Assembly (NCBI GenBank): GCA_964035575.1
Contig: OZ037915.1
Coordinates: 806,001 to 870,000, forward strand
Reading direction: 5' to 3'
Length of the DNA stretch: 64,000 nucleotides
Source: Rhynchopus sp. YZ270_cl-10
Taxonomy: Eukaryota; Euglenozoa; Diplonemea; Diplonemida; Diplonemidae
Part shown: positions 9,405 through 19,962 of the stretch, one piece after another
Numbering within the stretch: the stretch's first letter is position 1
How the letters are laid out: the number at the start of each line of letters is the position of its first letter
Notes under the pieces: model-generated
What the model saw: only the letters and a program-made list of their open reading frames with translations
Databases searched by the model: none
What the model was told of the DNA's origin: nothing
Program-made: the position numbers and the translations under genes

Positions 9405-11070
9405 TCACATACACACACATTCGCGCTTGATACACCTGTGCACATATTCTGACACAACACTGCTCGATCCGGTGACGTTGATGCTGCATTTACGTAAGTT
9501 ACAACCGTGAAGTACTCCTTTCCCAATGTGCGTCACGCTGCTCCAGCCAGACAAGTCTAGGGTTTGCAATGCGGTGCAGTTCTGGAGGAAGCCGTCCCCT
9601 ATTTGCGTCACATTCTTCCACCCAGATAAGTCCAGTGTGGTCAACCAGGCGCAGTGGTAGCAGAATTGGCTACCGATGTGCGTCACACTGCTCCACCCAG
9701 ATAAGTCAACGGTTCTCAAGTTACTGCAGTCGGAGAGGAACCGTTCCCCTATTTGCGTGACATTGTTCCACCCAGATAAGTCAAGTGTCGTCATAGAGCG
9801 GTAGCGGGCGACGAAGTCGTCTCCAATGTGCGTCACACTCGCCCACCCAGACCAGTCCAGTGTTCTCAAAGCCCTGCAGTCGGAGAAGAAGTGCTTGGGT
9901 ATGTGCGTCACGCTGCTCCACCCAGACCAGTCAAGGGTTTGCAATGCCTTGCAGTCGTGGAAGAAGTCGTCCCCTATTTGCGTCACATTCTTCCACCCAG
10001 ATAAGTCCAGTGTCGTCAACGAGGTGCAGCCCATGAAGAATTTGCTACCGATGTGCGTCACGCTGCTCCACGTGGATAAGTCAAGGGTTTGCAATGCCTT
10101 GCAGTAGTGGAAGAAGTTGTCCCCTATTTGCGCCACATTCTTCCACCCAGATAAGTCCAGTGTCGTCAATGAGGTGCAGTTGTAGAAGAATTGTCTACCG
10201 ATGTGCGTCACGCTGCTCCACCCAGAGAAGTCAACGGTTCTCAATCTGCTGCAGTACTGGAGGAAGCAGCCCTTTATTTCCTTCACATTGCTCCACCCAG
10301 ATAAGTCCAGTGTCGTCAACGAGCCACAGCTCATGAAGAATTGGCTACCGATGTGCGTCACGCTGTTCCACCCAGATAAGTCAGCAGTTCTCAATTCGGT
10401 GCAGTTGTAGAAGAAGCAGTCCCCTGTTTGGGTCATGCTGGTCCAGCCAGATAAGTCAACGGTTCTCGCCTTGCAGTGGGAGAGGAAGTGATTGGGTATG
10501 TGCCTCACATTCTTCCACCCAGATAAATCAAGGGTTTGCAATGCTGTGCAGTTGCAGAAGAAGTGTTCCCCTATTCGGACCACATTGCTCCACCCAGATA
10601 AGTCAACGGTGTGCAATGAGTCGCAGTGGAGGAGGAAGTCGCCGCGTATGTGAGTCACAGCTGGCACACCACTGAGATGTAGTTCTTCGAACGTGGCACC
10701 TGACAAGAATTCACAGGATATCTCAGTGACAACTTCCGCCTGCAGAAATAAATGAACCAGCTTGGGATCCAGACCTTCGAACTCATCTTGCAGGTCTGTC
10801 AGATCTTCGAACCTGTCAGCCTCGATAAACGTTTTTAAAAATAGGATGGAACACCCCGTTCCGAAGAGGAATGCAGCCACCCCGAAAAAGTGGGGGTCGC
10901 GTCGTGTCGTCTCCGTCAGACAGCACCTTCCCTCCAAAGCTCATGTCAAAGCTGTCTTCGCACAACTCTGCTGCAGACGCCACCTTCTGCCGTATGTCCG
11001 CAATTGTATCATCCACACCCACATCGACTGTGTACTTCTCTCCGTCTGAGGTCTCCACACATATTTCCAT
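9405..11070 (-). pseudogene. Ubl-LRR protein 2, reading frame broken after the Ubl domain
   Basis: This copy begins like its paralogues (MEICVETSDG, ATG at 11070) and ends with the C-cap and RECVCM at 9405. It has about 16 LRRs nearly identical to gene 5. Between about 10825 and 10905, however, the usual sequence after GDDTT, which encodes the end of the Ubl domain and the linker, is replaced by unrelated DNA. The Ubl part (frame ending near 10816) and the LRR part (frame open from 10937 down) are then in different frames. No GT..AG pair that would clearly restore the family sequence was found. It is most simply a deletion/replacement allele, but expression from a downstream start or use as a donor in gene conversion remains possible. 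Confidence 0.75.
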
Positions 11071-11724
11071 GGTTTTGTGTCTCTCTGTTTTGTGCAGGTG
11101 TTTTCGGTGGGAAGAACAACAAAAAGGCAGAGGAGACGTGGAACACATATCCTGATCCTCGCAGCTCAAATACGGAGGTCTTTCTTTCTTGTGGGCAGCA
11201 GAAAGAGCATCCAAAGAAATGCAGCACGACGTACCGTGAGTGAAACTATTTGCTGGTAAAGATACTGTGGTAAAATGACACCAACAGAGTGCAGGCCAAT
11301 GTGCTAACAGGAGCCCGCCCCAGCCTTCCGCTCAATATCCTCACACATCACATGTGGGGGAAAAGAAGATTCCAACTAAACCTGACCAAGATCGAATCTC
11401 TGAGTCTCAGGACAAAGTGACCCCAGCGTAAAGAGCGTGGGCGTCGAAGAAGCAGAAAGCGAGGAAGAAAAGAGGAAAGAAACATCAAGCCTGTCGATAC
11501 TGAGCTGCCCACAACCCTTCCGCAAGATATGAAACAAAGTTGCATGAGAAACAAATCGTACGATAATAAGTTTTCTGGAAAGTGCAAATTCAAAATGAAA
11601 CTTAAAAAGAGTAGTTGAAACATGCTAAAACACAGCTCGGTCGCTGCTCACACAAAGAGTGCACGTTGAGTGGTACGCACTGCAAAAGAACGAAACCGTT
11701 CACAACCGCTCCGGGCCTCGTGCA

Positions 11725-12708
11725 TCACATACACACACATTCGCGCTTGGTACGCCTGCGCACATATTCTAACAAAACACTGCTCGATCCGGTGACGTTG
11801 ATGCTGCATTTACGTAAATTACAACCGTCAAGTACTCCTTTCCCAATGTTCGTCAGACTCGCCCACCCAGATAAGTCAAGTGTTTTCAAAGCGCTGCAGT
11901 TGTAGAGGAAGGCCTTTGGTATGTGCGTCACACTGCTCCACCCAGACAAGTCCAGTGTCGTCAACGAAAGGCACCCGGCGAAGCCGTTCCCAATGTGCGT
12001 CACACTCGCCCACCCAGACAAATCAACGGTTCTCAAAGCGTTGCAGTTGGAGAGGAAGTAGTTTGGTATATGCGTCACACTGCTCCACCCAGACAAGTCA
12101 AGAGTTTGCAATGCACTGCAGTTCTCGAAGAAGGACGTCCTTACTTCAGTAACATTGTTCCACCCAGGTAAATCAACAGTGCGCAATGAGGTGCAGGTAT
12201 GGAGGAAGCACTCCCCTATGTGTGTCACATTGTTCCACCCAGATAAGTCAACAGTGTGCAATGATCTGCAGTTGCAGAGGAAGTAGTCGAGTATGTGAGT
12301 CACAGCTGGCACACCACTGAGATCAAGTTCTTCGAAGCTGCGATAACTCAAGAAGTAGCCGTGAATCTCAGTGACAACTTCCGCCTGCAGAAACAAATGA
12401 ACCAGCTTGGGATCTGTCAGATCTTTGAACCTGTCAGTCGTCAGATTTGTCTCACCCAAGTCACGAAGAGCTGCAATGGCGTCGTCCTTCTGCGACTTCG
12501 TCTTCGTCAGCACAACTGTGTCCCCAGCACTCAGCTGCGTCGTGTCGTCTCCGTCAGACAGCACCTTCCCTCCAAAGCTCATGTCAAAGCTGTCTTCGCA
12601 CAACTCTGTTGCAGACGCCACCTTCTGCCGTATGTCCGCAATTGTATCATCCACACCCACATCGACTGTGTACTTCTCTCCGTCTGAGGTCTCCACACAT
12701 ATTTCCAT
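11725..12708 (-). CDS. Ubl-LRR protein 3 (short form) with CVCM end
   Basis: The protein is 327 aa from ATG at 12708. It has the same Ubl domain, helical linker and LFLQAEV segment as its paralogues, but only about seven LRRs before the C-cap (LRKCSINVTGSSS) and basic CVCM tail. One repeat reads LPGWNNVTEVRTSF, departing from the usual Ser and Ile-Gly positions. It is the shortest member of the array and shows that whole 69-bp repeat units are gained or lost while both ends stay fixed. The 5' flank diverges from the other copies beyond about 12750. Confidence 0.85.
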   Translation of the reverse strand: MEICVETSDGEKYTVDVGVDDTIADIRQKVASATELCEDSFDMSFGGKVLSDGDDTTQLSAGDTVVLTKTKSQKDDAIAALRDLGETNLTTDRFKDLTDPKLVHLFLQAEVVTEIHGYFLSYRSFEELDLSGVPAVTHILDYFLCNCRSLHTVDLSGWNNVTHIGECFLHTCTSLRTVDLPGWNNVTEVRTSFFENCSALQTLDLSGWSSVTHIPNYFLSNCNALRTVDLSGWASVTHIGNGFAGCLSLTTLDLSGWSSVTHIPKAFLYNCSALKTLDLSGWASLTNIGKGVLDGCNLRKCSINVTGSSSVLLEYVRRRTKRECVCM

Positions 12709-13598
12709 GGTTTTGTGTCTCTCTGTTTTGTGCAGGTGTTTTCGGTGGGGAAAGAAGAAACAGCAACAAGGTAAAGGATACATGGGACACATATATCCTC
12801 ATTGTCGTAGGTCAAATGTGAACCGGACACAGTGGAGCTACCACGACTGAAACTATCTACTGGTAAAGCTACTGGTTCAAATTTTACAACAGTAAAACTG
12901 ACTGGCAGTGCCAGTAAAATGACACCAACAGAGTGCAGGCCAATGTGCTAAAAGGAGGGATGTGCGGGTGTGGTGTGCAAGAGACAGCAAACAGTTACAA
13001 GGGGAGAGGTCTTTTGTTTTTAAAGCTTTGGTGCATCAGCACTGCACTGAAGCAGCGCCTGCATGATACCCCACACCGGTAGGGAAGTGGTTGAAACACA
13101 CTGCTTTGACACAACATCAAAAAAGGGGTACGGGGGCACACTGTCACAAACAGGAAGATATCAAACGAAACATTGTCATAGTATTCCCGCCCCAGCCTTC
13201 CGCTCAATATCCTCACACATTACATGTGGGGAAAAGAAGGTTCAAACTAAAACCTGACCAAGATCGAATCTCTGAGTCTCAGGACAAAGTGACCCCAGCG
13301 TAAAGAGCGTGGGCCTCGAAGAAGCAGAAAGCGAGGAAGAAAAGAGGAAAGAAACATCAAGCCTGTCGATACTGAGCTGCCCACAACCCTTCCGCAAGAT
13401 ATGAAACAAAGTTGCATTACAAACAAATTGTACGATAATTAGTTTTCTGGAAAATGCAAATTCAAAATGAAACTTAAAAATAGTAGTTGAAACATGCTGA
13501 AACGCAGCCTGGTCCTGCTCATACAAAGAGTGGACGTTGAGTGGTACGCACTGTAAAAGAACGAAACGGTTCACAGCCTCGAGAAAGATTCTCGTGCA

Positions 13599-15107
13599 TC
13601 ACATACACACACATTGGCCCTTGATATGTTTGTGCACATATTCTGACACAACACTGCTCGATCCGGTGACGTTGATGCTGCATTTACGTAAGTTACAACC
13701 GTCAAGTACTCCTTCCCCAATGTTCCTCACACTCGCCCACCCAGACAAGTCAACGGTTCTCAAAGCCTTGCAGTTGGAGAGGAAGTGGTTTGGTATGTGC
13801 GTCATACTGCTCCACCCAGACAAGTCTAGGGTTTGCAATGTGGTGCAGTTCTGGAGGAAGCCGTCCGCTATTTGCGTTACATTCTTCCACCCAGATAAGT
13901 CCAGTGTCGTCAACGAGATGCAGCTGTAGCAGAATTGGTTAAAGACGTGCGTCACACTGCTCCACCCAGATAAGTCAACGGTTCTCAATTGCGTGCATTC
14001 GTGGAGGAAGCGTCCCCCTATTTGCGTCACGTTGCTCCACCCAGATAAGTCAAGTGTTCTCAACGAGCTGCAGTGGCTGACGAAGTCGTCCCCAACGTGG
14101 GTTAAATTTTTCCACCCAGAAAAGTTGAGACTTTTCAATGAGCAGCATCCGTCGAGGAAGCGGTTGCCAATCTGCGTGACATCCTTCCACGTGGAGAGGT
14201 CCAACTCGGTCAATGCGCTGCAGTTGGTGAGGAAAGAGTTCTCAATCCGCGTCACATTCCATCCAGACAAGTCGACAGTTCTCAATGCGGTGCAACCGGA
14301 GAAGAAGCTGTCCCCTATTTGCGTCACGCTGCTCCACGTGGATAAGTCAAGGGTTCGCAATGCGGTGCAGTTGCAGAAGAAGCTCCCCTCTATGTGCGTC
14401 ACACTGCTCCACCCAGATACGTCAAGTGTCGTCAACGAGCGGCAGCCATAGAAGAAGCCACCCCCTATTTGCGTCACATTCTTCCACCCAGATAAATCAA
14501 GTGTCGTCAATGCATGGCAGTAGGAGAGGAAGCACGGACCAATCTCCGTCACATTGTCCCACCCAGACAAGTCAAGCGTGGTCAATGCGCTGCAGTGGCA
14601 GAAGAAGAAGCTCCCGATGCGTGTCACATTGTTCCGTCCAGACAAGTCGACAGTGTGGAATGAGTCGCCGAAGGAGAGGAAGTCGTTGATTATGTGAGTC
14701 ACACCTGGCACACCACTGAGATGTAGTTCTTCGGACCTGCGGCCACTCAAGAATCGAGAGGGAATCTCAGTGACAACTTCCGCCTGCAGAAATAAATGAA
14801 CCAGCTTGGGATCTGTCAGATCTTTGAACCTGTCTGTCGTCAGATTTGTCTCACCCAAGTCACGAAGAGCTGCAATGGCGTCGTCCTTCTGCGACTTCGT
14901 CTTCGTCAGCACAACTGTGTCCCCAGCACTCAGCTGCGTCGTGTCGTCTCCGTCAGACAGCACCCTCCCTCCAAAGCTCATGTCAAAGCTGTCTTCGCAC
15001 AACTCTGCTGCAGACGCCACCTTCTGCCGTATGTCCGCAATTGTATCATCCACACCCACATCGACTGTGTACTTCTCTCCGTCTGAGGTCTCCACACATA
15101 TTTCCAT
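13599..15107 (-). CDS. Ubl-LRR protein 4 with CVCM end
   Basis: The protein is 502 aa from ATG at 15107 and has about 14 LRRs. The Ubl domain differs from gene 1 by single residues (GGRVLSDG for GGKVLSDG). The DNA at about 14048-14655 is nearly identical to 7229-7835 in gene 1, including the idiosyncratic repeat CSLKSLNFSGWKNLTHVGDD. The repeats on both sides of that block differ from gene 1 and instead resemble genes 2 and 5 (for example TDGFLQNC-type and FNQFCYSC-type units). The C-terminus is GQCVCM: the residue before the box has changed while CVCM has not, which supports selection on the last four residues. Confidence 0.87.
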   Translation of the reverse strand: MEICVETSDGEKYTVDVGVDDTIADIRQKVASAAELCEDSFDMSFGGRVLSDGDDTTQLSAGDTVVLTKTKSQKDDAIAALRDLGETNLTTDRFKDLTDPKLVHLFLQAEVVTEIPSRFLSGRRSEELHLSGVPGVTHIINDFLSFGDSFHTVDLSGRNNVTRIGSFFFCHCSALTTLDLSGWDNVTEIGPCFLSYCHALTTLDLSGWKNVTQIGGGFFYGCRSLTTLDVSGWSSVTHIEGSFFCNCTALRTLDLSTWSSVTQIGDSFFSGCTALRTVDLSGWNVTRIENSFLTNCSALTELDLSTWKDVTQIGNRFLDGCCSLKSLNFSGWKNLTHVGDDFVSHCSSLRTLDLSGWSNVTQIGGRFLHECTQLRTVDLSGWSSVTHVFNQFCYSCISLTTLDLSGWKNVTQIADGFLQNCTTLQTLDLSGWSSMTHIPNHFLSNCKALRTVDLSGWASVRNIGEGVLDGCNLRKCSINVTGSSSVVSEYVHKHIKGQCVCM

Positions 15108-15635
15108 GGTTTTGTGTCTCTCTGTTTTGTGCAGGTGTTTTCGGTGGGAAGAACAACAAAAAGGCAGAGGAGACGTGGAACACATATCCTGATCCTCGCA
15201 GCTCAAATACGGAGGTTTTTCTTTCTTTCTTGTGGGCAGCAGAAAGAGCATCCAAAGAAATGCAGCACGACGTACCGTGAGTGAAACTATTTACTGGTAA
15301 AGATACTGTGGTAAAATGACATCAACAGAGTGCTGGCCAATGTGCTAAAAGGAGGGATGTGCGGGTGTGGTGTGCAAGAGACAGCAAACAGTTACAAGGG
15401 GAGAGGTCTTTTGTTTTTAAAGCTTTGGTGCATCAGCACTGCACTGAAGCAGCGCCTGCATGATACCCCACACCGGCAGGGAAGTGGTTGAAACACACTG
15501 CTTTGACACAACATCAAAAAAGGGGTACGGGGGCACACTGTCACAAACAGGAAGATATCAAACGAAACATTGCCAGTGAAAGGCCATAGTATTCCCGCCC
15601 CAGCCTTCCGCTCAATATCCTCACACATCACATGT

Positions 15636-16290
15636 GGAAAAAAATATTGGAAGCAAGCGGGGTGCATTTTTTGACCGAAGTGTTGTGAGAGAGAGAGAGA
15701 GAGTAAGTGAGAACACACAAGCTTCGAAGGTCACTTCGAAGTGACCTTCGAAAAGTGCCCTAAAAAGTGACCTTCCCCTTTTTTATTTTTGAAATCCGGT
15801 GTCACGAAGTGACCTCGGATACGTAACATACACGGGGAACACGGGTCCGGGATTTTTTTTCTTTCTTGCCAAGATCAGTGGTCTGCAGGGCTGTAGGTTG
15901 CTACAATGTGCAATTTTCAGCGCATTTTTTTAGAAATGTTGCGTTACCGTGGCTTCGCCAGGAACCTTTGGGTGACATGACCGCCGTTTCTTTTATAAAT
16001 GTACTGATAAGAAGGATGACACTCACTACGGCTTGTGGATCACCAGTGCCTACCAAGCTACCAAGGCTGCACTGAGAAAAAAATTTATTTTTCCAAATCT
16101 GGGGACGGGGACCGGATTTAGAAAAAGGCCTGCGCGTCTGAGGGGGAAAGTTTTTTTTTCCCCCTCCCCAAAAAACGAGAAGTGACCTTGAAGTTACCAT
16201 TTATATTTTTTTTGAGAACATCGTTAGGACCCTGTGCACAACCCACCCCAACTTTAATCTACACGACCGTGGGTTGCTTTCCGATGCATT
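15636..16290. other. Insertion in the array spacer, with a 30-bp perfect palindrome and a dispersed repeat
   Basis: This stretch is missing from the other spacers. It contains a perfect 30-bp palindrome at 15723-15752 (half-site TTCGAAGGTCACTTC) and further AGTGACCTT/AAGGTCACT motifs at 15768 and 16182. A segment at 15905-16075 recurs at about 25840-26010 and, inverted and shorter, at about 26550-26610 (core CGTGGCTTCGCCAGGAACC). It is probably a degraded foldback-type DNA element. Confidence 0.55.
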
Positions 16291-16551
16291 CTTTAACTGG
16301 CCGAGCGAAGCAATGTCAGTTATACGTAACTGCGCAAGCGAAGCGAGGGTAGTTTGAGATACGAAACAAAGTTGCATGAGAAGCAAATTGTACGATAATT
16401 CCTTTTCTGGAAAATGCAAACTCAAAATGAAAAGAGTAGTTGAAACGTGCTAAAACGCAGCCTGGTCCTGCTCATACAAAGAGTGCACGTTGAGTGGTAC
16501 GCACTGTAAAAGAACGAAACGGTTCACAGCCTCGAGAAAGATTCTTGTGCA

Positions 16552-18237
16552 TCACATACACACACATTCGCGCTTGATACGTTTGTGCACATATTCTGAC
16601 ACAACACTGCTCGATCCGGTGACGTTGATGCTGCATTTACGTAAGTTACAACCGCGAAGTACTCCTTTCCCAATGTGCGTCACGCTGCTCCAGCCAGATA
16701 AGTCAAGGGTTTGCAATGCGGTGCAGTTCTGGAGGAAGCCGTCCCCTATTTGCGTCACATTCTTCCACCCAGATAAGTCCAGTGTGGTCAACCAGGCGCA
16801 GTGGTAGCAGAATTGGCTACCAATGTGCGTCACACTGCTCCACCCAGATAAGTCAACGGTTCTCAAGTTACTGCAGTCGGAGAGGAACCGTTCCCCTATT
16901 TGCGTGACATTGTTCCACCCAGATAAGTCAAGTGTCGTCATAGAGCGGTAGCGGGCGACGAAGTCGTCTCCAATGTGCGTCACACTCGCCCACCCAGACC
17001 AGTCCAGTGTTCTCAAAGCCCTGCAGTCGGAGAAGAAGTGCTTGGGTATGTGCGTCACGCTGCTCCACCCAGACCAGTCAAGGGTTTGCAATGCCTTGCA
17101 GTCGTGGAAGAAGTCGTCCCCTATTTGCGTCACATTCTTCCACCCAGATAAGTCCAGTGTCGTCAACGAGGTGCAGCCCATGAAGAATTTGCTACCGATG
17201 TGCGTCACGCTGCTCCACGTGGATAAGTCAAGGGTTTGCAATGCCTTGCAGTAGTGGAAGAAGTTGTCCCCTATTTGCGCCACATTCTTCCACCCAGATA
17301 AGTCAAGTGTCGTCAATGAGGTGCAGTTGTAGAAGAATTGGTTACCGATGTGCGTCACGCTGTTCCACCCAGATAAGTCAACGGTTCTCAATCTGCTGCA
17401 GTACTGGAGGAAGCAGCCCTTTATTTCCTTCACATTGCTCCACCCAGATAAGTCCAGTGTCGTCAACGAGCCACAGCTCATGAAGAATTGGCTACCGATG
17501 TGCGTCACGCTGTTCCACCCAGATAAGTCAGCAGTTCTCAATTCGGTGCAGTTGTAGAAGAAGCAGTCCCCTGTTTGGGTCATGCTGGTCCAGCCAGATA
17601 AGTCAACGGTTCTCGCCTTGCAGTGGGAGAGGAAGCGCTCGGGTATGTGCCTCACATTCTTCCACCCAGATAAATCAAGGGTTTGCAATGCTGTGCAGTT
17701 GCAGAAGAAGTGTTCCCCTATTCGGACCACATTGCTCCACCCAGATAAGTCAACGGTGTGCAATGAGTCGCAGTGGGAGAGGAAGTCATCGAGTATGTGA
17801 GTCACAGCTGGCACACCACTGAGATGTAGCTCTTCGAACGTGGCACCTGACAAGAATTCACAGGATATCTCAGTGACAACTTCCGCCTGCAGAAATAAAT
17901 GAACCAGCTTGGGATCCAGACCTTCGAACCTCTCTGACAGGTCTGTCAGATCTTCGAACCTGTCAGCCGTCAGATTTGTCTCACCCAAGTCACGAAGAGC
18001 TGCAATGGCGTCGTCCTTCTGCGACTTCGTCTTCGTCAGCACAACTGTGTCCCCAGCACTCAGCTGCGTCGTGTCGTCTCCGTCAGACAGCACCTTCCCT
18101 CCAAAGCCCATGTCAAAGCTGTCTTCGCACAACCCTGCTGCAGACGCCACCTTCTGCCGTATGTCCGCAATTGTATCATCCACACCCACATCGACTGTGT
18201 ACTTCTCTCCGTCTGAGGTCTCCACACATATTTCCAT
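16552..18237 (-). CDS. Ubl-LRR protein 5 with CVCM end
   Basis: The protein is 561 aa from ATG at 18237, the longest intact member of the tandem array, with about 16 LRRs. The Ubl domain and linker are complete, so this copy shows what gene 2 has lost. DNA at about 16625-17930 is almost identical to 9480-10780 of gene 2, with scattered differences such as HILDDF for HIRGDF. The linker region carries a short extra repeat (DLTDLSERFEGLDPKL). It ends RECVCM. The 5' flank differs from the others just upstream of AACAGAGAGACAC, suggesting this is the original upstream end of the array. Confidence 0.88.
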   Translation of the reverse strand: MEICVETSDGEKYTVDVGVDDTIADIRQKVASAAGLCEDSFDMGFGGKVLSDGDDTTQLSAGDTVVLTKTKSQKDDAIAALRDLGETNLTADRFEDLTDLSERFEGLDPKLVHLFLQAEVVTEISCEFLSGATFEELHLSGVPAVTHILDDFLSHCDSLHTVDLSGWSNVVRIGEHFFCNCTALQTLDLSGWKNVRHIPERFLSHCKARTVDLSGWTSMTQTGDCFFYNCTELRTADLSGWNSVTHIGSQFFMSCGSLTTLDLSGWSNVKEIKGCFLQYCSRLRTVDLSGWNSVTHIGNQFFYNCTSLTTLDLSGWKNVAQIGDNFFHYCKALQTLDLSTWSSVTHIGSKFFMGCTSLTTLDLSGWKNVTQIGDDFFHDCKALQTLDWSGWSSVTHIPKHFFSDCRALRTLDWSGWASVTHIGDDFVARYRSMTTLDLSGWNNVTQIGERFLSDCSNLRTVDLSGWSSVTHIGSQFCYHCAWLTTLDLSGWKNVTQIGDGFLQNCTALQTLDLSGWSSVTHIGKGVLRGCNLRKCSINVTGSSSVVSEYVHKRIKRECVCM

Positions 18238-19962
18238 GGTTTTGTGTCTCTCTGTTTCAGGTCGTTTGGGTGGTGGGAGAAGAAACAACAACAAGGTAAG
18301 GGATACGTGGCACTACACCTCCGCATTGGCCTCATGCGGGAGGGGAAGGCCCTGGCTTGACATGGGACACTCTGACGCGTTAAAAGACTTTCTGGATGTA
18401 CTTGAGATCACCTGACCTTGTTGTTTGCGGGCTTTTGCTTTGCATAATATTATCAAAATAAGACATCGAAACAATGAAACTGCGTGCAATGTGAAGGAGG
18501 TTTGCGTGGGTCCCTCCTGACTAGTAGTTACATTTTCCCCCAAGACTGCCTGATACAGAGTCTTCGACTTCATCAGTCACAGAAGTCCACAGGCACACGA
18601 AGGAGGCACGAATTTGGTGTCCTGGGAGCAACTGTCCCAGAAGTGCAGACACACCAAGATAAGAGCATGGAATCAAGGAATCAAAGGAACCCAGCCCTAA
18701 AAAAAGGATCGGGGAACAACTTGTTTTCTCGCTTGCTTTGTGACAGTCGCTCAATAGCTTGCCAGTGTTTGCGCGATCAGATAATGACTGACATGTCTAC
18801 CATATACTTGACTGCCTTGGAACCGTCTTTGAGTAATCCAGTCAGCCTAACCGTGAAGTTGCTGATCCGATTAACGCAGGAAGATCGTCTGGTTGTCCTC
18901 TTTTGGTGACTGCGCTGATATAGGTCTACCTACCCAAAAAGGCACCTATCCAAAAAGGTGCCTTTCTTGAGTGGGCGTGGACATGGACACCAACGCTCAT
19001 GCTATCATCTCCGAATAATGCGACAATCCGGAAAAAGGTTTTATCACAGAACGCCCCGCCAAAGGAGACTATGTAAGAAGAAGGTGCGAGTGCGCAGCAA
19101 AACATACTAACGCACAACGAGGTCAAGGTGTGGGTGTGCAGCGAAACCTACTACAAGGAGAAGGGGAGAGGCTGCTGCAGGGAGCGACGAGACGGACTGC
19201 GGACAGGAAGAAGGAGAGACGGGGGCTGCAACGGAGGCTGTCGCCTCTCTCTTCTGCCTTCTTCACTAGGACTTCCCCCCCCTTGGTGACGCAGTGTGAC
19301 GCACACATATTTCTGTATCACGTTTTTTCTCGCTGTCGTTGTAATGGTATAATGTGACCAAAAGACGGTCATGTTGCACTGTACCTACGGGCTTTGTGAG
19401 TAAGAAAGGATGTGTGCAGGTGTGCAAGAGACAGCAAATGAAAGGTGACAATGGGAGGACGGTATGACAATACAGTGCGCAGGTGTGGCGCTTGAATTAT
19501 TTTGTGGGAATTGGGCAGGTGTGGGTGTGTCCAAAAAAAGAGAGGTTGAAAGTTGAGAGAGAGAGAAAAAAAGGGAGGGGGGTGTGTTGTGCTTTTGAAT
19601 AGTGAATTTTTGTGTTTTTTTTTTCCCCCTTCTTCTTCCAATAACAAAAAACGCTTTCCTTACGTGTTCTTTTCTCCATCCCTACCAATGAAAAAAGAAG
19701 ACTGTTTTTTGGTTGACGTTGGGGTGTTGTGGGGAGAGAATTTTTTTTCCAAAGAAGTGGGCTTCGAGATGAAGTGACTCCTCGATATTCCGCCAACTTT
19801 TGACACCCGCACCCTGCAGAAAAAAGTAACAAACAAAAAAAAAAAAAAAACGCAAAAAATTTAAAAAAAACAACAACTGGAACAGGGGGATGTTTTCTCT
19901 CTTTTTCCCATTTTTTTATAACCCTTTTTTACCCCAAAAACGACAAACTTCTCAACGCACTT
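18238..19962. other. Spacer upstream of the LRR array and downstream of AHCY
   Basis: No gene is recognised. One small hairpin (AGGCACC/GGTGCCT, 18940-18963) is visible. The AHCY-proximal end (19780-19960) is A/T-rich, as expected of a 3' UTR. Confidence 0.5.

Larger units (their letters stand above)
7085..18237 (-). repeat. Tandem array of five Ubl-LRR paralogues with duplicated spacers
   Basis: Five genes in one orientation are separated by spacers that are themselves copies. The 5' flank and Ubl region are almost identical in all copies. The block at 8680-9017 recurs at about 12885-13227 and 15290-15634, with a truncated copy at 11262-11355. The 3'-side block (GTTGCATGAGAAACAAATTG onward) recurs at 9225-9410, 11525-11725, 13400-13600 and 16365-16555. 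Near-identical LRR blocks are shared by genes 1 and 4 and by genes 2 and 5. Confidence 0.9.

Noticed and set aside
7085-18237. Secreted or cell-surface BspA antigen family
   Set aside because: The LRR type is BspA-like, but no signal peptide or membrane helix is present and the Ubl head and CaaX-like tail indicate the cytosolic side.
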